DNA from: Azolla caroliniana
Taxonomy: Eukaryota; Polypodiophyta
Assembly (NCBI GenBank): GCA_043228905.1
Contig: JBHGNT010000011.1
Location: 372,001-436,000 of the forward strand
DNA: 64,000 bases
Direction: 5' to 3'
Part shown: one piece after another, positions 51,734 to 63,021 of the stretch
Layout: each line of letters begins with the position of its first letter
Numbering within the stretch: position 1 is the stretch's first letter
Program-made: the position numbers and the translations under genes
Notes under the pieces: model-generated
Seen by the model: the letters and a program-made list of their open reading frames with translations, nothing else
Told to the model about the DNA's origin: nothing
Database searches by the model: none

Positions 51734-54051
51734 CGGCCCGAAACATCGAGGGAGGAGGAGACAAGCGGCGGTGCCGCAACCTTACACACACTAGTCCTAG
51801 AGGCACCGGCGGTCAGCCCGATTGCCGACGTGAGACCTAGAGCGACGGGCGGCAGCGGCAGCGAGGCGGGCAACCGAGACAACGGTAAGGAGACCGTGGA
51901 AGAGGAGGCGGCAAGCATAATTGATGCTTGCATATACGGAGGCGGGGTAGCCACGGACGACGATGTCCGAATGGAGGTGGCTACGGGCATAGCATTGACG
52001 AGGGCGCCGTTGCTACCTTACACGCACTGGTTCAAGAGACCCCAGCGGCCGGCCCGAGTGCCCGCGTGAGACGTAGGGTAACGAACGGTGGCGGCGGCAA
52101 GGCGGGCGACCACGACGACGATGTGGGAGAGGGTGCAGAGCTCGAGGCTTGCGAAATCGAGGAAGAAGAGGAGACGAGCGGTGGTGCCGCGACCTTCCAC
52201 ACACCGGTCCTAGAGACTCTGGCAACCGGCCTGAGAGCCGGTGTGAGACCTAGAGAGTCGGACGGTGGCGGCGGCAAGGCGGGCAATCGAAATGACGAAG
52301 AGGAGGTTTGTAGCAGACGGAGGCGAGATCCATCGGCACTGGGGCCGGAGACTTTGGCGGTTGCACCCGAGCGTGGACATAAGACCGGAGAGATGGGCGG
52401 CGGCCGTGAGGATCAGAGGCCCGGAGTGGGCACGTGCGAAAAGACCAAAGGAGAGGTTCGGAGCGGCATCGAGGAGCGAGTCGGGAACCAACCCGACCGA
52501 AAGATGAGCCGGTCGGTAATCCGACCTGACCAGGAGGCGGAGCGGAAGAAGAGTGAAACGGGGACCGGTCAACCGGGCACGAACCAAAGGAAGCCGGCAA
52601 GACCGGGATTGTTTGACCGATTCATAGCCGGCCGGGTACGGTTACAGTGGGAGCCGGTGAGAGCGAGAAGGAGGCTAACCGGGCACGACGAGTACGGGTC
52701 GGTGAGAGGCCGAGAGCAAGAGCCCTCCACACCTATGCTTGAGACTTCGGCGGTTGCGGATCAACGGAAGACCGAAGAGATGGCGGGTGGCGGCGAGGAG
52801 TTGGAAGACAATGCGGAATCGGGTACCGGAGCGGATGCCCGGTGTGGAAAGGACGAAGAGACCAACGCAGAGGTCGGGTCTACGGCGGATGAGCGTGAAG
52901 TGAAGCATGCACTACGGCCAGCGGAGGGTCAAGGAACAAGCATGCACTCGGGGGAGTGTCAACGAGTGACCGGAAACGGTGGACCGATTGAGCCTTTGAG
53001 AGGCAAGGACTCGGTGCTGAACCGAGAGTGGGAGGAACCCTTCACACCTACCCGTGAGGCATCGGCGGTCGCGGATCGAAAGGAGAACGAAGAAACGGTG
53101 GGTGGCGGCGAGGAGTTGGAGACCGACGCGGAGGTCGGGTCTACGGCGGAAGCGCGACATAAGACGCATGCAATACGGCTGGTGGAGGGCCAAGACACAA
53201 GCATGCATACAGCGGATGGGCGACAACGATTGACCGACGATGACGGTCGGGTCAAGCCTTCGAGAGGCAAGCGCGGGACAAAGGACGGCGCGGCAAAACA
53301 CCAAGAACAACGACCTGGGCCGAGCGCGATCGGCATGAGCGGAGAGTCGTGTCTTGAGAACCGAAGAAGGTGCGCGGAGAGCAACGGGCTACGCGTCGGG
53401 AAGAGGAAGTGCGGCTTCCCGGAGGGCATGGAAGGCCAAGCGGGCCAAGAGGGTGCAAGTCGAGGCGAAGCGGTAACGAGAGCCTCGAGGGACACCGACA
53501 CGGAGGTCGGGATGACAGTACGCTCTACTGCGAGAGAGCATGGAGAACAACGGGGAAAGCCTACGGAAGGCAAGCGCAGAACGGAGAGAATCGGCACGCC
53601 GAGGTGTGCAGCACGCAAAGGGCGGAATCCGGCATGCGACCGGGAGCGCATCCGGAGGATATACGAGGCGGACAAAGGAAGAGCAACCGGGTCGGCGACG
53701 GCATTCGGGAGGACCGAGCAGGGAGGAAAGCACGGGCATCGGATGCGGCGGGTCGGATGTAGTCGGTGGTTCAAGGACCCACGGTGGACGTGGCGGATCG
53801 GGTGGAGGCAACAACTCGGCGAACATCGTCGAGTGTGGCGGATCGGATGGCGCCGATGGTTTGAGGCCATTCGGCGAGGATGGTGGACCAGAAGGCGGCG
53901 GTGGTTCGTGTGGACGGGATGGTCTTGCTCGAAGTGGAGGACAAAACCGGGCGGGCCCACGAGGAAGCTAAGGACTCGGCCGGTCGTCGTGGCCGAAAAT
54001 CTCGTTTTCTCTCCCCTATGTTTTGGCACATACCGGTGGATGTGCGGTTAG
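51734..54051 (+). CDS. Element D repeat-rich region
   Basis: A 707-codon frame (51928-54051) overlaps and continues the gag-like frame after a +1/-1 shift. It is low in hydrophobic residues and rich in Gly, Glu, Arg and Thr. Two repeat types occur. Type I (about 60 residues, four copies between 51510 and 52300) is marked by TFHTPVLETLATGLRAGVRP and GGGGKAGNRND. Type II (about 110 residues, two copies, 52715-53270) is marked by AVADQRKTEEMAGGGEELE and AEGQGTSMHS. No known domain. The reading frame over 2 kb fits selection or recent origin. Several long frames on the other strand mirror it and are not credited. Confidence 0.5.
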
Positions 54052-54062
54052 GTGGGGGCGGA
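54026..54062 (+). promoter_or_regulatory. Element D 3' hairpin and polypurine tract
   Basis: Perfect 6-bp inverted repeat GCACAT (54026-54031) and ATGTGC (54040-54045) around ACCGGTGG, then AGGTGGGGGCGGA up to the LTR. Same layout as in element E. Confidence 0.6.
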
Positions 54063-54742
54063 TGTCGTGAAGATTTTCGTCCACGAGCGGAAACCCGAGC
54101 AACGAGAGCCAAAGAGTGATGTGCAACGTTGCACATGTACATAATGTATTTGTAATAATAATAGGGGTAAAGGGTATGGTGCTAGAAATGCCCCATAAGA
54201 TGCCTAAGGTATAAAGGCGATGTGGTCTTGTGCGTACATCCACGCGCGAGAGAGAGAGAGGTACTATGCGGTACATAGGTACCTAGTTGTTTGTGAGGAG
54301 GTGGGAGTTAAGGGGCCATCAATCTCACCCTCCCCCAAATCAAGGCAAATATCCCCTTTGAATGAAAGGGGATATTTTAGTCTCACGTTTGTAAACGGTC
54401 TTCCCTCCTTGTGCTATAAAAGGAGAGGGAAGGCACCATTGTGGGGGTTGCCTATTTTGAGTGTGCAAGGTATACCACATAGGTCGAGCGTTAGGGTTAG
54501 GGTTTCTTTATCTTTATCTTCATCTTCGTCGGTTAGGGTTTCGAGTAGTCGTTTGGTGCGGCCTATGCGGCCACCATTTTGTAATCGTTCATTTCGTTTT
54601 ATATATCTTGTTGATCATCTTGTTTATTCTTCTTATTCTTGAGCAAAGCTTCCTTTCCATGTCCTATTCCTTCTCCTCTACTCCTTAGTCCAAAACCCCC
54701 GTGGTCCCGCCCTTCTCCACGCACGCGCGTAGCAACGCGACA
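54063..54742 (+). repeat. Element D right LTR
   Basis: 680 bp, nearly identical to 50045-50723, including the TATA box and telomere-like boxes (54490-54505, 54531-54542). Confidence 0.92.
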
Positions 54743-56726
54743 ACATTCTTTCGGGAAGTCGCCAAGTTTCTGTTGGAAGTAGGGTGCTTGCATGTTAATG
54801 CCTATGGGATGCCCAAGCAAAAGGCAGGGGTCATCATTGAGACCTTCAAAGGAAAGGCGGTTTAGTGGGGGGTGATTATGGGGCCAACACTTAGAGAAGG
54901 TCTCCACGCGTATCAGACCAACACTTCGGCCGATCATTCAACAGTACCTAACGGTACAATTTCCTCCACGCGGACTCCCCGCCCCTACACCAAACCAAAC
55001 CACACCTTGCTCCCGCTCAGCGAAAAGACAATTGGCAAAACTAGCCACCACGGAATGAGAAGACAAACCCCAACCTGCCCGAGCAAGTACGCAACACAGT
55101 CAGGAGGAACACCTTGTGCACAGACCAGAGACCGCCACGGAGCAGGAGGACGAGCCAAGCCAAGAAGGGTCGTGGCCTAAATAGCGACGCCTAGACAGGA
55201 AGGATGGTCGCGGACTGGTGAAGGACACAACCGGGGCCACGGACACAACCACGAAGATTGAGATGACAACAGGCCCAGGCAATTCCGTAGCTACAGAGCA
55301 AACCTCCACACTGGAAATCATTCGAGAACCATGGCCTATTATCACAACCCAGTCTCAGCGAGGAAAAGGTGTCTTTATGGCAGAAAGCGAAGTCCTTAGG
55401 GATCCAGGTATTCCGAATATAGCTCATGAGTTCGGCGCATTATTACAATTCGGGACAACGTACAAACTTATGGCGTTTTTGGCCACACAACAGATTAAGG
55501 TTTCGCAACGGTTGGCTGAGGAGCACGCCGAACCACAGATGATCGAGTGGGCACTTACACAAAGAGCGGAAAGCGAGGATGAGGGTCCGCTTGCCAGGGT
55601 AGGCCGACAACGGAACGTCGGCATACGGCGGATGGGAATAGAACTACCCCCCTTGAACGCGGCCCTCATTGAGGTACACCGGGAATTGCTTAAGGCCACT
55701 ATAGGCGCGAAAGACATGGCTACCAAAAACAAGAATGTATGGAAGACGGTCAAATAGGCCCAAGCCGAGCTTCGAAAAATGGGCAAAATCGAGGAAGTAA
55801 ACAAGGGACTCCGCGAACTAATGGAAAAGCGAAAGGCGGCACATAACGAACAACTTGAGCAGGTACGCGAAGAGACGCGTCAAGTGCAGATCCGCCTCAG
55901 TAAAGAAAAGGATGAACTCATGGAACGGCATGTACGAGAAGCCGAAATTTGGAAGGAAATGAAGAAGCATTTTGAGGACGCGGTTACACTATACAAACAA
56001 GAGATCTTGGATCTGAAGAAAGCCTTGCACGAAGCGCAAAACCTCTCCCAAGTGATCAAAGAGCATGTACGCATTGTACTACGGACACATAGGGAGAAAT
56101 TTACAGCACAATTGAAGGCGGCAATGGATAAAGGTTGGATGGCATGGGCAGCGCAAGCTGTGGAACTCCATACATATCGTGCGGATTTCGAAAACCAGAA
56201 GTAAGAGGGCAGGGGCTTTTACAAACTCAGTGATGACACCATAGCTTAAGTGCACGACTTGTCCAAAGATTATCGGGAGTTAGCGGAGCAACACTCTAAG
56301 GAACTTGCACAAATCCTAGATGACATCGGGGAAAGTCAAGAAGAATTGTTGGACAGCCTCATGGCAATCAGAAGCACACAGTACGCGGTACCCGTGGCTG
56401 AACTGGAGACCGCCGACGTAGAAGGTCAGTCCAATAACCAGGAGACAACAAATCCACACGAGTCCGCCAACCCCGCATGCAATGAACAAATGCAGCCCAT
56501 CATGAGCCCGCAACCGGAAACAGTGACCATGACACCTATCACGCAACCAGAGGGGGACATCAACACGCCTGAACCAACCATGCAAGCAAGGGATGTCCGT
56601 ACCTCACCACTCACACTAGGAGAAGGCCACCAACCACATAATGACATGGCCGAGACCATTACACCGGAATTGAACAAAGATGTGTACACGGAGCCAAGCA
56701 TTCTCGATATCCTGGAGGCCGAATAA
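54743..56726 (+). pseudogene. Element C ORF3, second part
   Basis: Continues from the D insertion: FFREVAKFLLEVGCL and KQKAGVIIETFKGKAV, then a stop and a degraded linker to about 55200. A coiled coil follows (55370-56200): MEKRKAAHNEQLEQVREETR and MERHVREAEIWKEMKKHFED, with a stop near 55755. The C-terminal part (56250-56726) is Thr/Glu/Pro-rich and ends EPSILDILEAE at the stop, the motif also seen in A and B. Right after the stop comes the conserved block before the 3' LTR. Overall design matches A and B. Confidence 0.65.
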
Positions 56727-56773
56727 CGGGGTGGGTCTGACGTGCCAAGGCACTGTCCCTTAGGCGTGCCAGG

Positions 56774-57199
56774 TGTTGTCCGCCGGAATAGTAACCGATG
56801 GACACAATACGCATTATAATATAATATAAAAAATGGAAAGCATTATTTTGGCAAATGTAACGGCACGCTAGAAGCGTGACCTGATGAAGCTTGGGATATA
56901 TAAGGAAGGGAAACCCTCTGAAAGGGGGGTCTATAATTTTGGAGAGTGTAAGACCTTTTGGATTGTAATAGAATACTATTTTCTCTGAAACTCTGAGTCT
57001 GTGTCTCTATTGTGTGGTTCATTAATCGTTGTCTGTGTATATGGTAATTGTCATAGTTCGGTGTAGCCTAGCACATAGTTGTGTAAAAGGAGTGGTTGTA
57101 GCCATCTCCACCCTTACGCGTTCACGACCTATGATTACTAGCTCTGCGCAACACCATCACCTTGGTGTCTACCTCGAAGGACTGAGCGTAGACAAGTGT
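56774..57199 (+). repeat. Element C right LTR
   Basis: About 426 bp, aligned with 43765-44189. Preceded by GGCGTGCCAGG, related to the GGCGTGCCAAG block of A and B. Confidence 0.85.
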
Positions 57200-57204
57200 T
57201 CTTT

Positions 57205-59290
57205 CATGATGGCTGTGATAGCCGAACTGCTCATTTCTACTACTTTCGCTCGTTCCTCCGGATTTGAAAAGAACATCGGGGCTGGTGGTGTGTCGACCGC
57301 CGTCAGTTCTGTCTTTAGTCCTTCCATGAAGCGTGGTACTATCTGCAATAGCCGTCCTAATGGTAGCGTGATCTGGCATTCTTGTAACGCCTGCCATGTT
57401 GGGTTTCCGAACGGGCTAATGCCGGTGAGTTCTTCTGCATTCTCCTTTTGTTGCTCGAGCTCTGCCACATCCTGCTCATTTGCCTTCTTTACCCATTTGC
57501 CTGTTTCCAAATGTCTTCTTGAGTTTCCCACTCCGTTGCTTTGCCTTTCGACCTTGTGGTAACCTGTTGGATGTTCGTGACTTTCACGACCACCATGTTT
57601 ACCGTTGGTCGCTTATCGTAGCTCTTCGCCGGACATTAGTTACTGTAGTGTCCCTCTTGCCGACAATAGTAGCAGTAAGCCTTCCGGGTGTTGCTCGATT
57701 CGGCTTCTATTTCTGTACCCGGTTGAGGTCCTGTTGTAAGTGCTTGGCCTTGGTCCGGCTTGGTGCATGGAGCGCCCTTCTCTAGCTCCCGTTGGTGATC
57801 CCCATTTTTATTGAAATGCCAATTCTTGAAATGCTTTTTGTTTCGGTAACCTTGACAGGGCTGGTTGTCAGACTTGCCATAGTCTTCCCTTCATCAGTTG
57901 TAACTGATCCCGATTGTATCTCTCATCCCGTTCATGATAATCCCGGTATCCGTCATATCTATCGTACCGGTCATAAGCGTCTCTTCGATCACTATACCGG
58001 ACATCTTGTGCCTACCGGTAACGCTCCTCTCGGCGCCAACGTTCTTCCTCCTCCTCTCGGTTGCTTCGGGGTTCAATTTACCAGACCGGTGGTGCTTGCC
58101 GATTTAACAAGTTATATTCGCACCGTTCCATTGTATGGCTTTTGGAATGGCAGAGCAGGCATTGAGAATGCATGGTGCATTCTAGCGCCGAGTGTCCGGC
58201 GTTCAGGCAAGTCGTACATTGAATAGTTTGCCGGAAGCGGAGGTCCTTGTCTATCAGTAGCGCATGCTGAAGTGCTCCTAAGTCTAACCACGAACTGGAT
58301 TTTTCCATTTCCCGTACTCGGTCTATCACTTGATCTATGGTGCTGGTGCAGAAATCAATGACTGTGCACACTGTCCGGAGGGGTTCCCAGAGTGTTGTTA
58401 GGAATATCGCCTTCGTTTCTTCCTTCGGTGGTGCCTGGCTGAGCTAACTATGCATTCTCTGGAATCTGATTACAAATTGTTGTATATTCTCCGCAGGTTC
58501 CTACGGGATGGTGTAAAATAAGCCCATCATTTCTCATTGGTCCACCTCCTTGTGAAAGAAATGCAGGAATTTAGTTTTTAATGCCTCAAACGTGGTGATG
58601 GTGCTGGGGTCTTCCGAACTCCACCATCTTTGAGTGTTCCGCTTCGGTCGTGACACATGATTTGCTTCCCATGTCTGTTGAAGTGCATGGACATGAGCTT
58701 CCGTGTCCGGGTCATCCCGGTACTTGGGACATTGGAACGGTATTTGGTCGTCTGGTGTCGGGACACGGGCTAGTGGTGTCGGTGGTCTATCATCCTCTTC
58801 TTTCGGTGTCAGGGGTCTCTCCTCCTCGTCTTTCGGTGTCGAAGGCCTCTCCTCCTTGCCTTCCGGTGTCAGAGGTCTCTCGACTTGAGCTTCCAGTTCT
58901 GTCAATTCTGGTTCCGTCATCAGCAAGGTATCCGACTCCTCGTCCTCCGGTCCATTTGGGGTGTTGTTATTGTTGTGGTAGTTCATATGTGCACTGTAAC
59001 CCCCGTCCGAATCTGATTCAAAAGCTGAAAATGGTTTGGACTTGCCTTCTCCTGCTGCAAATGCCTGGATAAGGGATTCCGCTTCTCGAAGACTACTTAA
59101 GCTACTTCCTTCGTCTGGGTAGGAGTTTTGTTGCAAACGGAGTGACTCCTCGGCCACTCTCTAGATCACTTTGGAGAATGAGGAATCTGCTCTGATTTCT
59201 TTTGCCGCTTGCTGGAAAGCCTCTTGCTTCCTCAACCGTTCAACAAGTCTTCTTGCTCGCTCCATAACTGGGTCGTTCGTTGGTCTAGTC
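57205..59290 (-). pseudogene. Element B gag and start of protease
   Basis: Minus strand from 59290: MERARRLVERLRKQEAFQQA, a stop, then VAEESLRLQQNSYPDEGSSL. A repetitive acidic/proline stretch has four copies of a 10-12-residue unit (ERPLTPEGKE, ERPSTPKDEE, ERPLTPKEED, DRPPTPLARV). The Gag domain shows RWWSSEDPSTITTFEALKTK and FLHFFHKEVDQ. Two zinc knuckles follow: CTTCLNAGHSALEC and CLLCHSKSHTMERC. Further on come WVKKANEQDVAE and ILPLGRLLQ-type text (ITLPLGRLLQIVPRFMEGL) leading to AITAIMKE at the C insertion. Several stops. The short TPxE repeat is specific to B. Confidence 0.8.
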
Positions 59291-59327
59291 ATCCATTCCC
59301 GCCGTTGTTCGCTGCGCTTGTGCAGGA

Positions 59328-59342
59328 ATCGTGGTCGCCAAA
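59328..59342 (-). other. Element B probable primer-binding site
   Basis: Minus strand TTGGCGACCACGATT close to the 5' LTR; Tat-type elements commonly have TTGGCGAC-like sites here. The exact tRNA is not identified. Confidence 0.4.
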
Positions 59343-59347
59343 AACTG

Positions 59348-59803
59348 TGTTACTCCTTAGGGTCGGACAATAGTCTTACACAAGGTGTCTATGGAAGACA
59401 CTTTATCGAAGGGGTGTTACGGCGAGATAACTTAGGCTTAACGATTGATCAAACCCTAATTGATTACTTAAGTAATATGTCATTAACTTTTATACACGCG
59501 TAAGATAGAGCAATTAGCACAGAACGGTAATCAATACACAGGAATAAGACAATGAACTTGTATTAGTTATCCGTAAAAGTTTTACAATGTAACCGGGCCC
59601 TTTTATAGGTCACCGGCTCTTGGTACAAAACGGTGCCAACCAGCACTTGTTAGGAACCGGTCCAAATCCGGATCGGCATACCGATTCCGGTCCGTCCGTT
59701 CACTTCTCACTAATTACTTAATTGTAGTAAATTGCCAAATATAATTCCCCTCCCCACATTCTAGTCTTGACTTTCCTTTATCTCCTTTGCTGATTGGTCA
59801 ACA
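59348..59803 (-). repeat. Element B 5' LTR
   Basis: 456 bp, partner of 38863-39317. Minus-strand TATA box CCTATAAAAGGG near 59597. The primer-site region just inside reads TTTTTGGCGACCACGATTCC on the minus strand. Confidence 0.9.
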
Positions 59804-60194
59804 CGCCTGGTGATTGTGAAGGAAAGCTCTGCTGGCGATGGTGAAGAAAGTCAGAAAATCTATGAGCACGAATTCGTTTCTGTTTCTGTGGTGAAACAGA
59901 CGTTAGAGAAATAGGTTTTAAGGAAATAAACTTTTGCATGATGTTTAGGGAATAAAAGATACTATTAATGTTAGTAATAACTAGAAGTACTAGTGGAGTT
60001 AATAGCTAGGAATAGCAATAATGACTAATAGTTTAATGCCCCACTACTCATAGCCATCCTAAATTACACCAAGATTCTCCTTTTTGACAGTTAGTTTTAA
60101 TGTGGCAAGAAGATGTTATATAGTTAGTTAAGTTTTCTTTATTTATTATTTATTTTTATTTTTATTTTTATTTTTTTGTTGTGACGTTGCCACG
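59804..60194 (-). other. Element A spacer and ORF3 start region
   Basis: The first 45 bp duplicate 38818-38862 on the other side of element B. The rest is AT-rich post-pol spacer with a TTTTA/TTTAT-rich run at about 60138-60178. No gene seen apart from the ORF3 leader. Confidence 0.5.
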
Positions 60195-61196
60195 TCACGT
60201 TTCGTCCGATCCACTTTTGAATGGATTATCCGGCATGTCTCCATGATATGGCTTAAGCCGGAAACCATTGACCCAGTTGATATGTACCATTTTTGTTGTT
60301 GACGATCCAAACTGGTCCTGTCCATCTATACCGAAGTTTACCCGGCATAGCCCCCATCTTGGTCTGGAACACAAGTACCGGTTTTCCAATTCCGAAATGA
60401 GTTTTGGTCTTTCGTCGGTGACGATTTACAAATGCTTTTGTCTGCCTCTGCTTGTGCTCCAATGCTGACATTGCCTGTATTCGGTCTTCTTCTCAGAATA
60501 ATAAGGCTTCTTTCCGAATTTGTTTCGACTGTAATTCATTTAGTTTTTCGGTCGCCTATATTTAGAGTGTCGGAATTTGGAATTCAATTGGCATCACTAC
60601 TTCTAGTCCGAAAGCCATTCGGAAAGGCGTCGATTTGATGGATGTCTTGTATGACGTGCGGTATGCCCATAACGCACTATGCAATTTCTGATCCCAATCA
60701 GTATGATGGTTTTATTTGTTGACTCTGCCAATCCATTTGCTTGTGGATAGTATGGAGTGCTCTTCTTATGCACCGGTGCATAATATGTGGACAATTCATG
60801 AACAAGTTTATTGATAAAGTGTGTACCTTGATCGCTCACTAATTCTACTAGGCACCCGAATCTACACCATATATTTTCGTACATGAATTTTGCTGTTGAA
60901 GCTGCCGTATTATCTTTAAGGGCTTTAGCTTCCACCCATTTTGTACAGTAGTTAGTGGCCGCAATGATATACGTATTGCCTGTTCTGGCTGTTGCCGGTT
61001 TGAATGGACCTACAAAATCTAAACCTCATTTTTGGAAAGGTTCAAGGGGTAACAATGGTTGAAATGGCATCCTGTCTCTTTCCGTCGGCTGTCCCATTCG
61101 TTGGCATAAATCACATTTCCAACAGTATTCAATGGCATCCTTCATCATTGTCGGCCACCATAAGCCACTATTCCATATTTTCCTGGTTGCGGTTTC
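60195..61196 (-). pseudogene. Element A integrase
   Basis: Minus strand: HCGIAGGHYA (end of the frame at 61197), then CWKCDLCQRMGQPTERDRM, a stop, GLDFVGPFKPATARTGNTY, YCTKWVEAKALKDNTAASTA, ELVSDQGTHFINKLVHELST and YYPQANGLAESTNKTI. The D, D and E catalytic residues are all present. After a frameshift, the C-terminal part (60471-60195) has KPVLVFQTKMGAMPGKLRYR and GPVWIVNNKNGTYQLGQWF. Closely parallel to element C. Stops and at least one frameshift. No chromodomain. Confidence 0.85.
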
Positions 61197-62238
61197 TCAA
61201 GCATAATGCCCTCCGGCAATTCCACAGTGTGATTCTCGAAGAATGACTGATTTTTCAAATTGTCGTACTGCTCTTCTCCAAATGCCATTTGCTCCTTTAT
61301 GATACAGAGTGCCTTTTAAAACACAAAAATTCCGACTTCGCACAGCTAACCTTTTCCTTTCGTCTGCCGACAATTGTTCAGGAGGTATACCTGTTGTAAG
61401 AAAGATTGTCATTTTGGAAATCCAAGCATCCTCACTTTCTTCATTTGACTCTTGTACATTTACTACTTCTACTCGAAAAAGCTGGGCATCCGGAAAATCA
61501 TCTTTAACACCTGTGGCATCTTCTCCTGTCTCCAGTTGAGTGAGATAGTCGGCCACCGCATGCTGTACTCCTGGCCTATGTAAAATGTCGAATTCGAATT
61601 CTTGGAGTAGAAGAGTCCATCTTGCTAACTTCCCAGTTAATTCCAGTTTTGAGACTAAGTAAAGAAAAGCCGAATGATCTACATGAAATGTAAAAGTTCT
61701 TTCTTCCCAAAAGATAGTGTCGAAATTTATTGACACTATAGATTATTCCTAGAGCTTCCTTTTCAGTTGTAGAGTAGTTTCTTTCGGTTGTCGAAAGTTT
61801 CCGACTTGCATAGTATACTGGCCTGTACCAATTCGGTTCGGTCAACTACATCAATGCGCTTCCGATTGCAATGTCGGATGCGTTGACAAAAACATGGAAT
61901 GGCTTATTCCAGTCAGGTGGTTGGACCACTGGAACCTTTGACAACATTTTCTTGAGACAATCATAGGCATCTTGTTCCACATTTGTCCATTAAAACGGCA
62001 CCTTGTGTACTACTGTATGTAAGGGAATGACAATATCTGCAAGATACCTTATCATTCTGCTGTGCCATCGAATTTGCCCCAAAAACCAACTGAGGGCCTT
62101 AGCATTTGTGGGTGCCGGTGCTTCCAATATAGCTTTAACCTTGTCGGGGTCAACCACAATTTCCTCTTGACTGACAATATGACCTAATAATGTGCCACTA
62201 GTGACCCCAAATGCACATTTTGCCGGATTTAAACTAAG
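61197..62238 (-). pseudogene. Element A RNase H
   Basis: RT-RNase H connection (ALSWFLGQIRWHSRMIRYLA) near 62090-62030, a stop, FHVFVNASDIAIGSALM near 61890-61850 (the catalytic VDAS aspartate reads VNAS, so it is mutated), [20 protein letters not shown] and [10 protein letters not shown] frameshift near 61690 leads to [20 protein letters not shown] and [18 protein letters not shown]. The frame then extends into integrase. Confidence 0.8.
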
Positions 62239-63021
62239 TCAACCTTTCCGACATTTCTCCAAACACAGTCGTAAATGCTTGAAGTGTTCGGATTTCCGAC
62301 TATAAACAGAAAAATCATCCAAAAAAACTTGCATGAATGCAGGAATATACTTCCCAAATATTTCTTGTATTACTGTTTGGAATGTGGTCGGAGCTGTCTT
62401 CAGGCCAAACATCATTACGACCGCTACAAATACTACCCATTCTGTTACAAAAGCTGTTTTTTCTTGATCTTCCGGATTCATTCGAACCTGATTGTAGCCA
62501 CTAAAACCATCCAAGAAACTATAAACTTCATGGCTAGCTACCGCATCTAATATACCATTCGTGAATGGCAATGGAAATGTGTTCGTCACGGTAGCCGCAT
62601 TTAATTTTCGGTAATCGACACATACCCGAATTTTGCCGTTCTTTTTCGGCACCACCACAATTGGACTTAGCCATGTCGATTTTTTCACTGGACAAATAAA
62701 TCCTACTTTCAAAAGTTTGTCTATTTCTTCTTTTACTTTAATAGCATAATTAGGATTTAATCGGTACCTACGTTGTTGCACCGGCTTTGCATCCTTATGT
62801 AGGTTGATTTGGTGTTGACAGAAAGCTCGGTCAAGACCCTTCATATCGTCGAAAGAGCATGCAAAAACATCTTTATATTGCTTCAATAATGCCGTTAACT
62901 TTTGTTTGTCATCTTCCATCATATCCTTTGCAATCAGCACTGTTTTCGATTCCTTGTCTTTTTCTCCTGCCAAATTTAGTTCTTCCAATGCTGAAGCTTG
63001 AACTCGTTGGGACACTTTCAT
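62239..63021 (-). pseudogene. Element A reverse transcriptase
   Basis: 260 open codons: MKVSQRVQASALEELNLAGE, FACSFDDMKGLDRAFCQHQI, QRRYRLNPNYAIKVKEEIDK, VVVPKKNGKIRVCVDYRKLN, YSFLDGFSGYNQVRMNPEDQ, MMFGLKTAPTTFQTVIQEIF and catalytic FLDDFSVY. All RT core motifs are intact. The frame ends with CRKG and a stop near 62239, while homologues continue SLNPAKCAFGVTSG. Best preserved RT of the A/B/C group along with that of C. Confidence 0.88.

Larger units (their letters stand above)
50045..54742 (+). mobile_element. Element D: young LTR element with gag-like and repeat ORF, no pol
   Basis: 4698 bp, LTRs of 679 and 680 bp with TGTCG/CGACA ends, about 2% different by eye (roughly 14 positions), the youngest insertion here. 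4-bp target duplication GCGT (50041-50044) and ACAT (54743-54746), two CpG-type changes apart. Primer site TGGTGAACCCAAC at 50728, hairpin GCACAT/ATGTGC and purine tract before the right LTR. The 3.3-kb interior encodes only a gag-like protein and a long repeat-rich region. No pol motif in any frame. Confidence 0.92.
43765..57199 (+). mobile_element. Element C: Ty3/gypsy (Tat-like) with ORF3, nested in B
   Basis: LTRs at about 43765-44189 and 56774-57199 (starting TGTTGTCC, ending GACAAGTGT), about 8% different by eye. A 5-bp duplication TCTTT (43761-43765, 57200-57204) overlaps the first LTR base. Plus-strand order: gag, zinc knuckle, protease-RT, RNase H, integrase, spacer, ORF3. Element D is inserted in ORF3. 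Joining the B flanks gives a continuous protease frame, which fixes the insertion point. The 3' LTR end lacks the usual CA. Confidence 0.92.
38863..59803 (-). mobile_element. Element B: Ty3/gypsy (Tat-like), internally deleted, split by C
   Basis: LTRs at 38863-39317 (3') and 59348-59803 (5'), TGTTACTCC to GGTCAACA in plus orientation, about 9% different by eye. Minus-strand order: gag (59290-57200), protease (43764-43080), start of RT (42961-42617), then directly ORF3 (42470-39371). The RT catalytic core, RNase H and integrase are missing, so B is a deletion derivative. Element C is inserted just before the protease motif; its removal restores the frame. The flanks show a 45-bp duplication (38818-38862, 59804-59848) in place of a normal target duplication. 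Confidence 0.9.

Noticed and set aside
52959-54029. Long minus-strand frame (about 356 codons) opposite element D
   Set aside because: It is Ser/Pro/Arg-rich, mirrors the GC-rich repeat frame on the plus strand and has no motif. Other minus frames at 51181-51702 are the same kind of shadow.
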